Source: Candidatus Altimarinota bacterium (GTDB lineage: Bacteria > Patescibacteriota > Minisyncoccia > Phycocordibacterales > UBA5272). Taken from it: a stretch of 32,056 nucleotides of DNA. Shown here piece by piece: positions 8,098 through 17,099 of this stretch. How positions within the stretch are numbered: position 1 is the first letter of the stretch; each line of letters opens with the position of its first letter. The DNA is taken from positions 1-32,056 of the forward strand of contig JAIPIK010000012.1 in assembly GCA_021734745.1 (NCBI GenBank), in the 5' to 3' direction. A model generated the notes under the pieces. That model was given only the letters and a program-made list of their open reading frames with translations. It had not been told where the DNA came from and ran no database searches. The position numbers and the translations under genes are program-made.

Positions 8098-11000
8098 CTA
8101 GTTGATACCGCTTTTTTCTCGAAGACCTGTTCCAGCTGGAATCAAACGTCCGATAATTACGTTTTCCTTAAGACCTCTTAATTCATCCATCTGACCACGA
8201 GTTGATGCTGTAATAAGCACACGAGTAGTATTCTGGAATGATGCACTTGATAGCCATGAATCAGTAGAGAGGGCAACATCAGTAATACCTAGTACTAGAT
8301 AACGTCCCTTTGCTTCAACTCCACCACGAGCCTTTGTACGCATATTTTCTGAACGGAAATTTGAAACCTCAACAACATCACTTTGTGTAAAGCGAGTGTC
8401 ACCTGGGCTCACAATCTTCACACGTCCAAGCATTTGCTTAATGATAACTTCAACGTGCTTACGTGAAATAGCTGCACCTTGTAGTTCATAAACTTTGTTG
8501 ATTTCATTTACAATATATTCTTCAGTTACTTCCTTACCAGCTTGTGTGAATAGCTCATCAATATCACATGAACCATCAGTTATCATTTGACCTTGTTTTA
8601 CACTATCTCCAACTTTTACAATTGGTTGACGGCGATATGGTACTGTATATTCAATTTGCTTTCCACTCTTATTACCCTTTGCTCCATCATCATCTGCAAG
8701 AAGAACAATAATCTTTTCTTTTCCTTCATCACGCATACCAACAATAGAACCAGATTCATGAGCAATAATTGCAGGATTCTTAGGCATACGACGTTCGAAG
8801 ATTTCTTCGACACGAGGTAGACCTTGTGTAATGTCGACACCTGACACACCTCCAGCATGGAATGTACGCATAGTAAGCTGTGTTCCTGGCTCACCAATAG
8901 CTTGAGCAGCCACAATACCAACAGCTTCACCTAAGTCTACTTTCTTATTACGTCCCATATCTAGTCCATAACATTTCTGACAAATACCATGAAGCGACTG
9001 ACACATAAGTGGTGAAAATACACGAGCTTCTGTCACACCAGCATTTTCAATTACAATTGCATCGTCCTTTGATATAAGATGATTTTTCTTAAATAGAGTA
9101 TTACCATCTACAACAATATCTTCTGCAATAATACGTCCACGAATATTCTTAGAAATTGGAACTTCTATTCCTAAAGCATTTTCTTTTCTAACGATTTTAC
9201 TTTCTTTTGTTCCACAGTCGATTTCGGTGATAATAGCATCTTGTGCAACGTCCACTAGACGACGTGTAAGATATCCCGCTTGAGCTGTCTTAAGAGCGGT
9301 GTCGGAGTTACCTTTACGTGCACCATATGTAGTAATGAAGTATTCAAGAGGTGTTAGACCTTCTTTATATGATGAAATAACTGGGAAGTCCAAGTTACGT
9401 CCTGAGTTGTTAACAATAATACCCTTCATACCTGACATCTGAATAATCTGAGCAACAGAACCTCTGGCACCTGAATTAATCAAGTCATACACTGAACCAT
9501 GCTTTTCGAATGAATCAGGAATAAGCTTTTCAATCTTTGAACGAACACCTTGCCACACATCAATAGTACGCTCATAACGTTCTTCAGCAGAAAGAAGACC
9601 TTCTTCATAATCTGCCTCTACACGTCCTGCTTGTGACCAACCATCTTGTACAAGACCATCTTTTTCTTTTGGTACAGTAACTGCATCAATACTCCAAGTT
9701 GTACCTGAAACAGTTGCATACTTGTATCCGAAAGTTTTAATTTTATCAATAATACCAGGAGCAAGATCTAGCCCGTAGGTAAGAATAACACTATCAACAA
9801 TTGAGTTCATTTTCTTTATACCAACTTCATCATTCATGTATGGGAAGTCACTTGGGAACACTGAGTTAAAGAGAAGGCGTCCAATTGTTGTTTCAAATGG
9901 CTTACCTTCGAATTGTGCATACTTTTCTTTATCAGATGGCATAATAATAACCTTTGCACGGAATGATACGATATCGAAGTCATATGCAGTGATAGCTTCG
10001 TTCGGTGATGGGAAATATTTTCCTTCACCTTTTTCACCTTCAATCATTTTAGTCATCCAATATACACCGAGTACCATGTCCATTCTAGGGTTAACAATTG
10101 AATCTCCAGAACCAGGACGAAGTAGGTTACGATTCGCAGCCATAAGTGTGCGAGCCTCTTCCTGTGCCGCTACTGAAAGTGGTAAGTGAACAGCCATTTG
10201 GTCACCATCGAAGTCAGCGTTGAAAGCCTGACATACTAGCGGGTGAAGCTGAATAGCATTACCTTCAATAAGACGAGGGTTGAACGCCTGAATACCTAGT
10301 CTATGAAGTGTTGGTGCGCGGTTTAGAAGAACATATTTTCCTTCAATACACTCTTCAAGGATTGCCCACACTTCTGGAATTGCATCTTCAATTAATTTAT
10401 TAGCTCCACGAATGTTGAATGCTAATTCGCGTTCAAGAATTTTAGAAATAATAAATGGCTTAAATAATTCAAGAGCCATATGCTTTGGAAGACCACACTC
10501 ATTAAGTGCGAGTGAAGGACCAACCACAATAACTGAACGAGCTGAGTAGTCAACACGCTTTCCTAGAAGGTTTCCACGTAGAAGACCTTGCTTTCCTTTA
10601 AGATTGTCTGAAAGTGATTTAAGCTGACGCTTCTGTGACTGACTCATTACAGCATCTTGTCCATGACGAGCAGAGTTATCTATAAGAGCATCAACGGCTT
10701 CTTGTAGAATACGCTTTTCGTTACGCAAAATAACATCTGGTGCACCAATCTCCATCAACTTCTTTAGACGATTGTTACGATTAATTACACGACGATAAAG
10801 ATCGTTAACATCTGACGCAGCATAACGTCCTCCTTCAAGTGCCACCATAGGACGAATTCCTGGAGGTATAACTGGAATAGTTGTTAGGAACATCCATTCT
10901 GGACGAATACCAGCAATTTGGAATGCACGAATAAGAGAAAGTCTCTTCTCTGCTTTTTCACGCTCAAGCGCTCCACACTTTACAAGCTGTTGAACGATTT

Positions 11001-11697
11001 GTCCTTCAATTTCCTTAAGATCCATCTTTTTGAAGATTTCATAAAGTGCATCTGCTCCAATACCAGCCTCAAAACAAGTTCCATACTTCATTGAGTAACG
11101 ATGATATGTTAACTCATCAAATATTTTATTTGGTTTGATTTCTTCAATTTCTTTCTTTGTTGCAGATAATAAATCACGAAGTTTGTCTTGTGTCTTCTCA
11201 TCATTTGCTGACTTTACTTTTGCTTTGAATTCACTATCTAGGTTAGCAAGAATTTCTTCTTTAGCAGCCTGATTAACTGACTTCACAACATATCCTGCAA
11301 AGTATACAACTTTTTCTACATCCCCTACTGGCTGAGCAAGAATAAGGGCGATACGAGATGGAACTGTTCTTAGGAACCAAATATGAGCCACTGGTGAAGC
11401 AAGTTCAATATGTCCCATTCGTTCACGACGAACAATAGACTTTGTTACTTCAACTCCACACTTCTCACAGATAATATCCTTAAAACGAATACGGCGATAC
11501 TTTCCACAATAACATTCATAGTCCTTTTCTGGACCAAAAATACGCTCATCGAAGAGTCCGTAACGTTCACTGCGTCCTGTACGATAGTTAATCGTCTCTG
11601 GTTTTGTAACTTCACCAAATGACCAAGCACGAATCGCTTCTGGGGAAGCAATCTTGATTGACAAACCGTCAAAATTATTTGTGTCGATTGTTTTCAT
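8098..11697 (-). CDS. rpoC: RNA polymerase beta' subunit
   Basis: Largest catalytic subunit of RNA polymerase. An N-terminal zinc-binding motif uses Cys62, Cys64, Cys77 and Cys80. The Mg-binding active-site loop NADFDGDQ lies at 493-500 with Asp495, Asp497 and Asp499. The bridge-helix/trigger-loop region shows [18 protein letters not shown] and [21 protein letters not shown] second zinc cluster includes [11 protein letters not shown]. At 1199 residues it is close to compact beta' forms and lacks the large lineage-specific inserts of the E. coli protein. It starts 20 bp after rpoB and ends ahead of a strong terminator. No Shine-Dalgarno is visible before the ATG. The stop is TAG. Confidence 0.98.
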   Translation of the reverse strand: MKTIDTNNFDGLSIKIASPEAIRAWSFGEVTKPETINYRTGRSERYGLFDERIFGPEKDYECYCGKYRRIRFKDIICEKCGVEVTKSIVRRERMGHIELASPVAHIWFLRTVPSRIALILAQPVGDVEKVVYFAGYVVKSVNQAAKEEILANLDSEFKAKVKSANDEKTQDKLRDLLSATKKEIEEIKPNKIFDELTYHRYSMKYGTCFEAGIGADALYEIFKKMDLKEIEGQIVQQLVKCGALEREKAEKRLSLIRAFQIAGIRPEWMFLTTIPVIPPGIRPMVALEGGRYAASDVNDLYRRVINRNNRLKKLMEIGAPDVILRNEKRILQEAVDALIDNSARHGQDAVMSQSQKRQLKSLSDNLKGKQGLLRGNLLGKRVDYSARSVIVVGPSLALNECGLPKHMALELFKPFIISKILERELAFNIRGANKLIEDAIPEVWAILEECIEGKYVLLNRAPTLHRLGIQAFNPRLIEGNAIQLHPLVCQAFNADFDGDQMAVHLPLSVAAQEEARTLMAANRNLLRPGSGDSIVNPRMDMVLGVYWMTKMIEGEKGEGKYFPSPNEAITAYDFDIVSFRAKVIIMPSDKEKYAQFEGKPFETTIGRLLFNSVFPSDFPYMNDEVGIKKMNSIVDSVILTYGLDLAPGIIDKIKTFGYKYATVSGTTWSIDAVTVPKEKDGLVQDGWSQAGRVEADYEEGLLSAEERYERTIDVWQGVRSKIEKLIPDSFEKHGSVYDLINSGARGSVAQIIQMSGMKGIIVNNSGRNLDFPVISSYKEGLTPLEYFITTYGARKGNSDTALKTAQAGYLTRRLVDVAQDAIITEIDCGTKESKIVRKENALGIEVPISKNIRGRIIAEDIVVDGNTLFKKNHLISKDDAIVIENAGVTEARVFSPLMCQSLHGICQKCYGLDMGRNKKVDLGEAVGIVAAQAIGEPGTQLTMRTFHAGGVSGVDITQGLPRVEEIFERRMPKNPAIIAHESGSIVGMRDEGKEKIIVLLADDDGAKGNKSGKQIEYTVPYRRQPIVKVGDSVKQGQMITDGSCDIDELFTQAGKEVTEEYIVNEINKVYELQGAAISRKHVEVIIKQMLGRVKIVSPGDTRFTQSDVVEVSNFRSENMRTKARGGVEAKGRYLVLGITDVALSTDSWLSSASFQNTTRVLITASTRGQMDELRGLKENVIIGRLIPAGTGLREKSGIN

Positions 11698-11717
11698 AGT
11701 AGTTGATTTGTTTATTT

Positions 11718-14700
11718 CTAATTCAGAGATGATTCACCTAGTACTGGTGCTTCATTGCTAATAATTTTTCTTGGCTCAACATCAAGCGATAATCCTCTTA
11801 ATGTATTTAACATAACTGTAAATGATGCTGGTGTATTAGGTTCCTTAACATCTTCACCTTTAATAATACTGTCGAATGCTTGTGAGCGTCCTACTATATC
11901 ATCTGACTTAACTGTTAACATTTCACGTAAAATATGTGACGCTCCATAACCTTCGAGTGCCCATACTTCCATTTCCCCGAATCTCTGACCTCCTCCTTGT
12001 GCCTTTCCACCAAGTGGTTGCTGAGTGATAAGAGAGTAAGGACCGATTGAACGCATGTGTATCTTATCTTCAACCATGTGATGAAGTTTCATAATATACA
12101 TAACACCAACAGCAGTTTTCTGATTGAATGCCTCACCTGTACGACCATCATATAGCTGTATAGTTCCATCTTCTCTAAATCCTGCCTTCACCAATTCCTC
12201 CTTGATTTCCTTATCAGAAGCACCTTGGAATGAAGGAACAATTGCTTGATAGCCAAGAGTTTCAGCTGCAAGTCCAAGATGCATTTCAAGAATCTGTCCT
12301 AGGTTCATACGTGATGGCACACCAAGTGGTGTAAGAATAATATCAATTGGAGTTCCGTCTGCAGCGAATGGCATTTCTTCTACTGGAAGAATAGTTGAAA
12401 TAACTCCTTTGTTACCGTGACGACCAGCTAGCTTATCTCCAACAGAAATATTACGAACTTGTGCTACTTCTATATGAACACGCTTGATAATTCCACTTTC
12501 AAGATTATCACCTCTTTCACGTGAGAATACTTTTACTCCAATAATACGTCCACGCTTTCCATGATCAAGACGAAGTGATGAATCTTTTACATCACGAACC
12601 TTTTCACCGAAAATAGAACGTAGTAGTCTTTCTTCTGGTGTAAGTTCAGTCTCACCTTTTGGAGTAATCTTTCCAACCATGATATCTCCTGGACGAATCT
12701 CAGCTCCGATACGGATAATACCGTCTTCATCCAAATTCTTAAGTTTGTTCTCACCAACATTTGGAATGTCATGAGTTGTAACTTCTGCTCCTAATTTTGT
12801 ATCACGTACATTACATACGAACTCTTCAATGTGAATTGAAGAAAATTTACTTTCTTTAACAAGACGCTCTGACAAAATAATCGCATCTTCATAGTTCGCA
12901 CCGTTCCAAGCCATGAATGCAACACGAATATTGTGACCGAGTGCAATCTGACCATTATCTGAAGTTGCTGCATCTGCAAGCACTTGGCCTTTCTTTACTT
13001 TCTCACCAAGAGAAACAACTGGTCTCTGATGGAAAAGGTTGAATGCGTTTGTACGTGCAAAATTAATAAGATTGTATTCAAACTCCTTCTTATCTCCCTT
13101 AATAATAACTTTCTTTGCATCTACATATTTAACCTCACCTGCCTCTTCTGCAAGAATCAAACGTCCAATATGCTTTGCCGCCTCACCTTCCATACCTGTT
13201 GCAACTAGCGGTGCTTCTGGACACATAAGTGGCACAGCTTGTTTCTGCATATTACTTCCCATGAGTGCTCTAGTTGCCTCATCATGCTCTAGAAAAGGAA
13301 TCATTGAAGTTGCCACTGAGAATGCCTGGTTAGTTGCTACATCAATAAACTCTACATCATCCTTTGGTGCAAGGCCTGGTTGACCAGCACGACGAACTTC
13401 AATTTCTGATTTTACGAATGTATTATCATCTCCATATTCATTTCCAGCATGAGCGATAACATAGCGTTCTTCTTCAAGAGCGTTCATATACACCACTTCC
13501 TTAGTAATTTTTCCTTTTACTACTTTTACATAGGGAGTTTCTATAATACCGAAATCATTTATTCTAGCGTAGTTTGAAAGACGAAGAATAAGACCAATGT
13601 TCGGACCTTCTGGAGTATGGATTGGACATACACGACCGTAGTGTGATGTGTGCACGTCACGAACTTCAAAACCAGCACGTTCACGAGTAAGACCGCCGGG
13701 ACCAAGAGCAGAAAGAGTACGCAAATGCTCTACTTCTGATAGTAGGTTCTCTTGGTTCATAAACTGTGAGAGTTGGTTTGTCGTAAAGAACTCTTTAATA
13801 CGAGCCTGAAGCGGTCTTTGGTTAATGATTGATATTGGAAGAGTTGTATCTGTATCAATAACAGACATCTTATCTTGAATGTTACGCTTCATTTGCATCA
13901 TACCAGTACGAATTTTCTGTGCCATCATTTCACCCACATAACGTACACGACGTGAACCTAAGTGGTCGATATCATCCTCCTGTGCATTCGGATTATTATT
14001 CAACTCAACCATGTGGTTGATAATATCCACCATATCTTCTTTTGAAAGTGTTCTCACTTGAGCCTCTTTATCTTTCTGATCAGTTGAATGACCAAAACGC
14101 TTGTTGAAACGAAAACGTCCAACAGGAGAAAGATCATAACGCTCTGGAGAAATAATTGAATCAATATGCTCCTTAGCATTTTCTGGTGTAGCCAAATCGC
14201 CATCACGAAGACGCTTGTATATTTCTATATAAGCATCATGCAATGTCTTTATTTCGTCACGCTCAACAAGTGTTGCTAATAATGGGCCAGATAACTCATG
14301 ACCAGCAAAAGCACTCTTGATTTGTTCGTCAGTAGTAAGACCAAGAACACGCAATAGTGCAATAGCTGAAAACTTACGCTTCTTATCTATACGGACATAT
14401 ATACCTCCATCCGCTTCTGTGCCTAGTTCAATCCAAACACCACGAGCAGGAATAATTTTTGCACCAAAATATTTCTTTCCTTTTGATTCTTCTGAATCAA
14501 AGAATACACCGAATGAACGAGCTAGCTGTGGAACAACTACACGTTCTACGCCGTTTATAATAAATGTTCCGTGAACTGTCATCAAAGGAAAATCTGCCAT
14601 GAAGATTTCTTGCTCCTTAACAGTATTAAGAATCTTATTTGTTAGCTTTACACGAGCGCGTAGCGGAGCATCATATGTAAGCTTGTTTTCTTTTGCATAA

Positions 14701-14933
14701 ACTTCATCAACTTTTGGAGCTGAGAGTTCGAATGAGATGAATTCAAGGTCAAACTTCTTTTCAGAGTAATCACGAAGTGGTGAGAACTCACGAAAAATAT
14801 CAACAATACCTTTTTCGGTAAGGTCCTTGTATGAAATTATTTGATTTTCTACGAGATTAGGAAGCTTAGTAAGTGGTTCACGATATTTTGCAAACGTTTT
14901 TTGTGGACGAACGGTTTGATGTGTTTTTGGCAT
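11718..14933 (-). CDS. rpoB: RNA polymerase beta subunit
   Basis: Second catalytic subunit of RNA polymerase. The fork/rifampicin region contains QLSQFMNQENLL and SALGPGGLTRERAGFEVRDV, followed by HYGRVCPIHTPEGPNIGL. Further conserved stretches are GDKLAGRHGNKGVIS and DGTPIDIILTPLGVPSRMN, and the C-terminal KAQGGGQRFGEMEVWALE. At 1071 residues it is shorter than the E. coli subunit (1342), in keeping with loss of lineage-specific inserts. At positions equivalent to E. coli D516 and R529 it has Asn393 and Thr406, while the H526 and S531 equivalents are kept. rplJ and rplL do not precede it; instead it has its own promoter and a leader of about 135 nt with a hairpin near the start codon. The stop is TAG. 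Confidence 0.98.
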   Translation of the reverse strand: MPKTHQTVRPQKTFAKYREPLTKLPNLVENQIISYKDLTEKGIVDIFREFSPLRDYSEKKFDLEFISFELSAPKVDEVYAKENKLTYDAPLRARVKLTNKILNTVKEQEIFMADFPLMTVHGTFIINGVERVVVPQLARSFGVFFDSEESKGKKYFGAKIIPARGVWIELGTEADGGIYVRIDKKRKFSAIALLRVLGLTTDEQIKSAFAGHELSGPLLATLVERDEIKTLHDAYIEIYKRLRDGDLATPENAKEHIDSIISPERYDLSPVGRFRFNKRFGHSTDQKDKEAQVRTLSKEDMVDIINHMVELNNNPNAQEDDIDHLGSRRVRYVGEMMAQKIRTGMMQMKRNIQDKMSVIDTDTTLPISIINQRPLQARIKEFFTTNQLSQFMNQENLLSEVEHLRTLSALGPGGLTRERAGFEVRDVHTSHYGRVCPIHTPEGPNIGLILRLSNYARINDFGIIETPYVKVVKGKITKEVVYMNALEEERYVIAHAGNEYGDDNTFVKSEIEVRRAGQPGLAPKDDVEFIDVATNQAFSVATSMIPFLEHDEATRALMGSNMQKQAVPLMCPEAPLVATGMEGEAAKHIGRLILAEEAGEVKYVDAKKVIIKGDKKEFEYNLINFARTNAFNLFHQRPVVSLGEKVKKGQVLADAATSDNGQIALGHNIRVAFMAWNGANYEDAIILSERLVKESKFSSIHIEEFVCNVRDTKLGAEVTTHDIPNVGENKLKNLDEDGIIRIGAEIRPGDIMVGKITPKGETELTPEERLLRSIFGEKVRDVKDSSLRLDHGKRGRIIGVKVFSRERGDNLESGIIKRVHIEVAQVRNISVGDKLAGRHGNKGVISTILPVEEMPFAADGTPIDIILTPLGVPSRMNLGQILEMHLGLAAETLGYQAIVPSFQGASDKEIKEELVKAGFREDGTIQLYDGRTGEAFNQKTAVGVMYIMKLHHMVEDKIHMRSIGPYSLITQQPLGGKAQGGGQRFGEMEVWALEGYGASHILREMLTVKSDDIVGRSQAFDSIIKGEDVKEPNTPASFTVMLNTLRGLSLDVEPRKIISNEAPVLGESSLN

Positions 14934-14945
14934 AACGACAATGTG

Positions 14946-14970
14946 GCCATAACATGCTTTCTGTTATGGC
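14946..14970 (-). promoter_or_regulatory. Hairpin in the rpoB leader
   Basis: GCCATAACA (14946-14954) and TGTTATGGC (14962-14970) form a perfect 9-bp stem with a 7-nt loop. It ends 12 nt before the rpoB ATG and could affect ribosome access or mRNA stability. There is no U tract, so it is not a simple attenuator. Confidence 0.55.
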
Positions 14971-15075
14971 TTACTTTATAAAAATTAAACTTTTCCCCAA
15001 GAAAACCCTAATAAACGTAACTTATTTCGAACTTTTATTGCCTTCGTTACTCAATCAGTGGTCAATAGTTTGTGC

Positions 15076-15104
15076 ATTATAACAGATATTAATATATTAC
15101 ACAA
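15076..15104 (-). promoter_or_regulatory. rpoBC promoter with extended -10
   Basis: Minus-strand TTGTGT (15104-15099), a 17-bp spacer and TATAAT (15081-15076) preceded by TGT, giving an extended -10. Transcription would start near 15069, leaving a leader of about 135 nt. Confidence 0.75.
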
Positions 15105-15111
15105 GATATAA

Positions 15112-15130
15112 TACAAGGTGCGACCTTGTA
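15112..15130 (-). terminator. Hairpin after tlyA, possible weak terminator
   Basis: TACAAGGT (15112-15119) and ACCTTGTA (15123-15130) form a perfect 8-bp stem with loop GCG, directly against the tlyA stop codon. The minus-strand sequence after it is TTATATC rather than a U run, so termination may be weak and read-through into rpoBC is possible. Confidence 0.45.
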
Positions 15131-15886
15131 CTATCGAGTCAAAATACCGTAAAGGAAATACTCTTGGTTTCCTTCACCTCCTTGTATATGACATGGGTAT
15201 ACTTTTATTGATTTTAGCCCCTTTTCATTGGCAATTTTTGTATAGAAATTCAAGACCTCTTTGACTATTGATTCATCTTTTACTATTCCTTTCTTTGTAT
15301 TTCCTTTTCCTACTTCAAATTGTGGTTTGATAAGTAAAAAACACTGAGCGCCTTCACTGCTTAATCTAACAATGTCATCTATAACATTTGAAAGTTTTAT
15401 AAATGATAAGTCAGCAACAATAATGTCATATTTCGTTTGAGTGTGTAGGTCTTGCCTTGGCTGTTGAAAATTTCTAATGTCTGTGTTTTCATATAAAGTG
15501 ACTCTACTGTCATTTCGTAATTTTTCATGAAGTTGTAATGTTCCTACATCAACTGCATCCACACTATTAATTCCATACGACAAAAGACAGTCGGTGAATC
15601 CTCCAGTTGAGGAGCCAACGTCTAATGCATCTTTACCCAATAAATTTACTTTTATTATGTGATCCTCTCTATAAACATCTCTTAGGACGCCTTGTAATTT
15701 ATCACCACCACGAGATACGAATTGTCTGCGAGAGGTTACCATGATATCGTCAGTATCATTCACTTGTCTGGTTTGTTTTGTACAAACAATACTATTAACA
15801 AAAACAACACCTGAGGAAATTAATTCCTGTGCTTCAGTTCTACTTTCGCATAATTTACGAACGACTAATTCTTGATCTAGTCTCAT
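15131..15886 (-). CDS. tlyA: TlyA-type rRNA 2'-O-methyltransferase
   Basis: An N-terminal S4 RNA-binding domain (about 1-60: MRLDQELVVRKL, SRTEAQELISSGVVFVN) is followed by an FtsJ-like SAM methyltransferase. The SAM motif is ALDVGSSTGGFTDCLL (87-102). Residues in SRGGDKL (Lys63), VADLSF and LLIKPQFE match the Lys-Asp-Lys part of the FtsJ tetrad. Family members such as mycobacterial TlyA methylate riboses of 16S and 23S rRNA; some relatives were annotated as haemolysins. Its place after rnc and in the rpmF/nusB cluster fits rRNA modification. It begins 38 bp after the rnc stop without a visible promoter, so it is probably co-transcribed. The exact rRNA target cannot be told. The stop is TAG. 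Confidence 0.9.
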   Translation of the reverse strand: MRLDQELVVRKLCESRTEAQELISSGVVFVNSIVCTKQTRQVNDTDDIMVTSRRQFVSRGGDKLQGVLRDVYREDHIIKVNLLGKDALDVGSSTGGFTDCLLSYGINSVDAVDVGTLQLHEKLRNDSRVTLYENTDIRNFQQPRQDLHTQTKYDIIVADLSFIKLSNVIDDIVRLSSEGAQCFLLIKPQFEVGKGNTKKGIVKDESIVKEVLNFYTKIANEKGLKSIKVYPCHIQGGEGNQEYFLYGILTR

Positions 15887-15924
15887 ATACCGAAATAAAT
15901 ATAGGTAAATCCAGTAATTCTAGA

Positions 15925-16620
15925 CTATTTACTAACCCAACCCTTTTTCTCCAATGCGTTTCTTGCTGCAGATGTTTCAGCCTCCTGTTTACTCTTCCCC
16001 TCACCTTCTGCAATTAAATCTTCGCCAAAATATATACCCACGCGGAATATTTTATCATGGTCAGGCCCCTCTTCACTCAAGACACTGTATGACGGCGTAA
16101 CACCAAATATTTCCTGAGATTTTTCTTGAGTAAAGCTTTTGGCATCCTTATAAAGACCTCTTTTTATAATATCTTCTGTTTTAACTAATAAGGTTTTAGT
16201 GATGAATTCCTCCACACTTTTGTATCCCTGATCAAGATAATATGCTCCTACGAACGCTTCATACGCATCAGCTAATATAGACGACCTTGCACGAGAGACG
16301 TCCTTTGCTTCACCTTTTGAAAGCTTCAACATATCATTAAATGAAAGTGAGTCCGCAAGCTCTCCTAATGTAACAGCATTAACAAGTGCTGAGCGATATG
16401 CTGTTAAATCACCCTCATTGTGATTTGGATATTTTTTATATAAATATTCTGTAACAATAAGTTCTAATACGGCATCCCCCAAAAACTCTAGTCTTTCATT
16501 ATGCTCTAGTCCACTTCTAGGGTTTTCATTTATAAAACTACGATGAATAAAAGCCTGTTCTAAAAGAGATTTATTCTTAAATTCAAGATTATTATGTTTT
16601 TTGAATTCTTCTAAGGTCAT
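15925..16620 (-). CDS. rnc: Ribonuclease III
   Basis: Cuts double-stranded RNA, including rRNA precursors. The catalytic signature NERLEFLGDAVLE lies at 41-53 (Glu42, Glu45, Asp49). Glu69, and Asp118 and Glu121 in ADAYEAFVGA, complete the metal site. A C-terminal double-stranded RNA-binding domain (about 155-228) ends with GKSKQEAETSAARNALEKKG. At 231 residues it has normal length and looks fully active. It lies directly downstream of the inverted-repeat arm of the four-helix-bundle cassette; the arm ends about 20 nt before the ATG, and a minus-strand TATAAT (16673-16668) in the cassette end could drive it. No Shine-Dalgarno is seen. The stop is TAG. Confidence 0.96.
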   Translation of the reverse strand: MTLEEFKKHNNLEFKNKSLLEQAFIHRSFINENPRSGLEHNERLEFLGDAVLELIVTEYLYKKYPNHNEGDLTAYRSALVNAVTLGELADSLSFNDMLKLSKGEAKDVSRARSSILADAYEAFVGAYYLDQGYKSVEEFITKTLLVKTEDIIKRGLYKDAKSFTQEKSQEIFGVTPSYSVLSEEGPDHDKIFRVGIYFGEDLIAEGEGKSKQEAETSAARNALEKKGWVSK

Positions 16621-16699
16621 ATATGATGATTACATTAATTTCTAATTAACCTAAGGTCTAATTTCTAATTATAACTATACTAAAAAACAGACCTCGAGC

Positions 16700-16711
16700 A
16701 ATGTGCACATT
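16700..16711. repeat. 12-bp perfect palindrome at the end of the four-helix-bundle gene
   Basis: AATGTGCACATT is its own reverse complement and overlaps the TAA stop codon (16710-16712). It could be a protein-binding site or a small hairpin; neither is proven. Confidence 0.5.
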
Positions 16712-17072
16712 ATAACTTTTCTTTTGATTTTTTAATAATTGTTGTAAAAATAAGGTTTAATTCATTAGCTTCTTTCCATAATATTCTGGCATCTTTTATG
16801 TATTCGTCACATGCAGTTGATACCATACGAAGATAATGTTTACTTTCTTTTGCTTCTTTGTTAGCAATAGACATTTTATGAATAAAATCCTTATTACTTT
16901 CAGAACAATCAGCTTCACAGTAATTTGCACCAACACTTGTTGCAGCAACCACTAGTTGAGGAATAATACGTTTAGTAATATCATTACTAGGAAGTTTTTT
17001 TACAAAAGATATAACATTTTCACCGTACTTTGCAGTTCTTTCTTCTAAATCATATTTTTTATCTGTGTGCAT
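16710..17072 (-). CDS. Four-helix-bundle protein (23S rRNA IVS / S23 type)
   Basis: The 120-residue protein has the hallmarks of the four-helix-bundle family first found inside 23S rRNA intervening sequences (S23/IVP). Motifs are YDLEERTAKYGENVISFVKK near the N terminus, QLVVAATSVGANYCEA (39-54), and DFIHKMSIANKEAKESKHYL (62-81). The biochemical function of the family is unknown; relatives include the accessory protein Avd of diversity-generating retroelements. No rRNA, reverse transcriptase or variable repeat is seen here. The gene is the only cargo of a unit bounded by inverted repeats and interrupts a cluster of RNA-maturation genes between the nusB fusion and rnc. Its ATG is 3 nt from the repeat, so no normal leader exists. 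The stop is TAA. Confidence 0.9.
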   Translation of the reverse strand: MHTDKKYDLEERTAKYGENVISFVKKLPSNDITKRIIPQLVVAATSVGANYCEADCSESNKDFIHKMSIANKEAKESKHYLRMVSTACDEYIKDARILWKEANELNLIFTTIIKKSKEKL

Positions 17073-17099
17073 TTTATTAGACCTTAGGAATTAGGTTAA

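Noticed and set aside
16710-17072. Four-helix-bundle gene as the Avd partner of a diversity-generating retroelement.
   Set aside because: No reverse transcriptase, template repeat or variable repeat is visible in the window, and the closest motifs are those of S23/IVS proteins.
16710-17072. The cassette as a true 23S rRNA intervening sequence.
   Set aside because: Both flanks are protein genes (nusB-Nudix and rnc); no rRNA sequence is seen.
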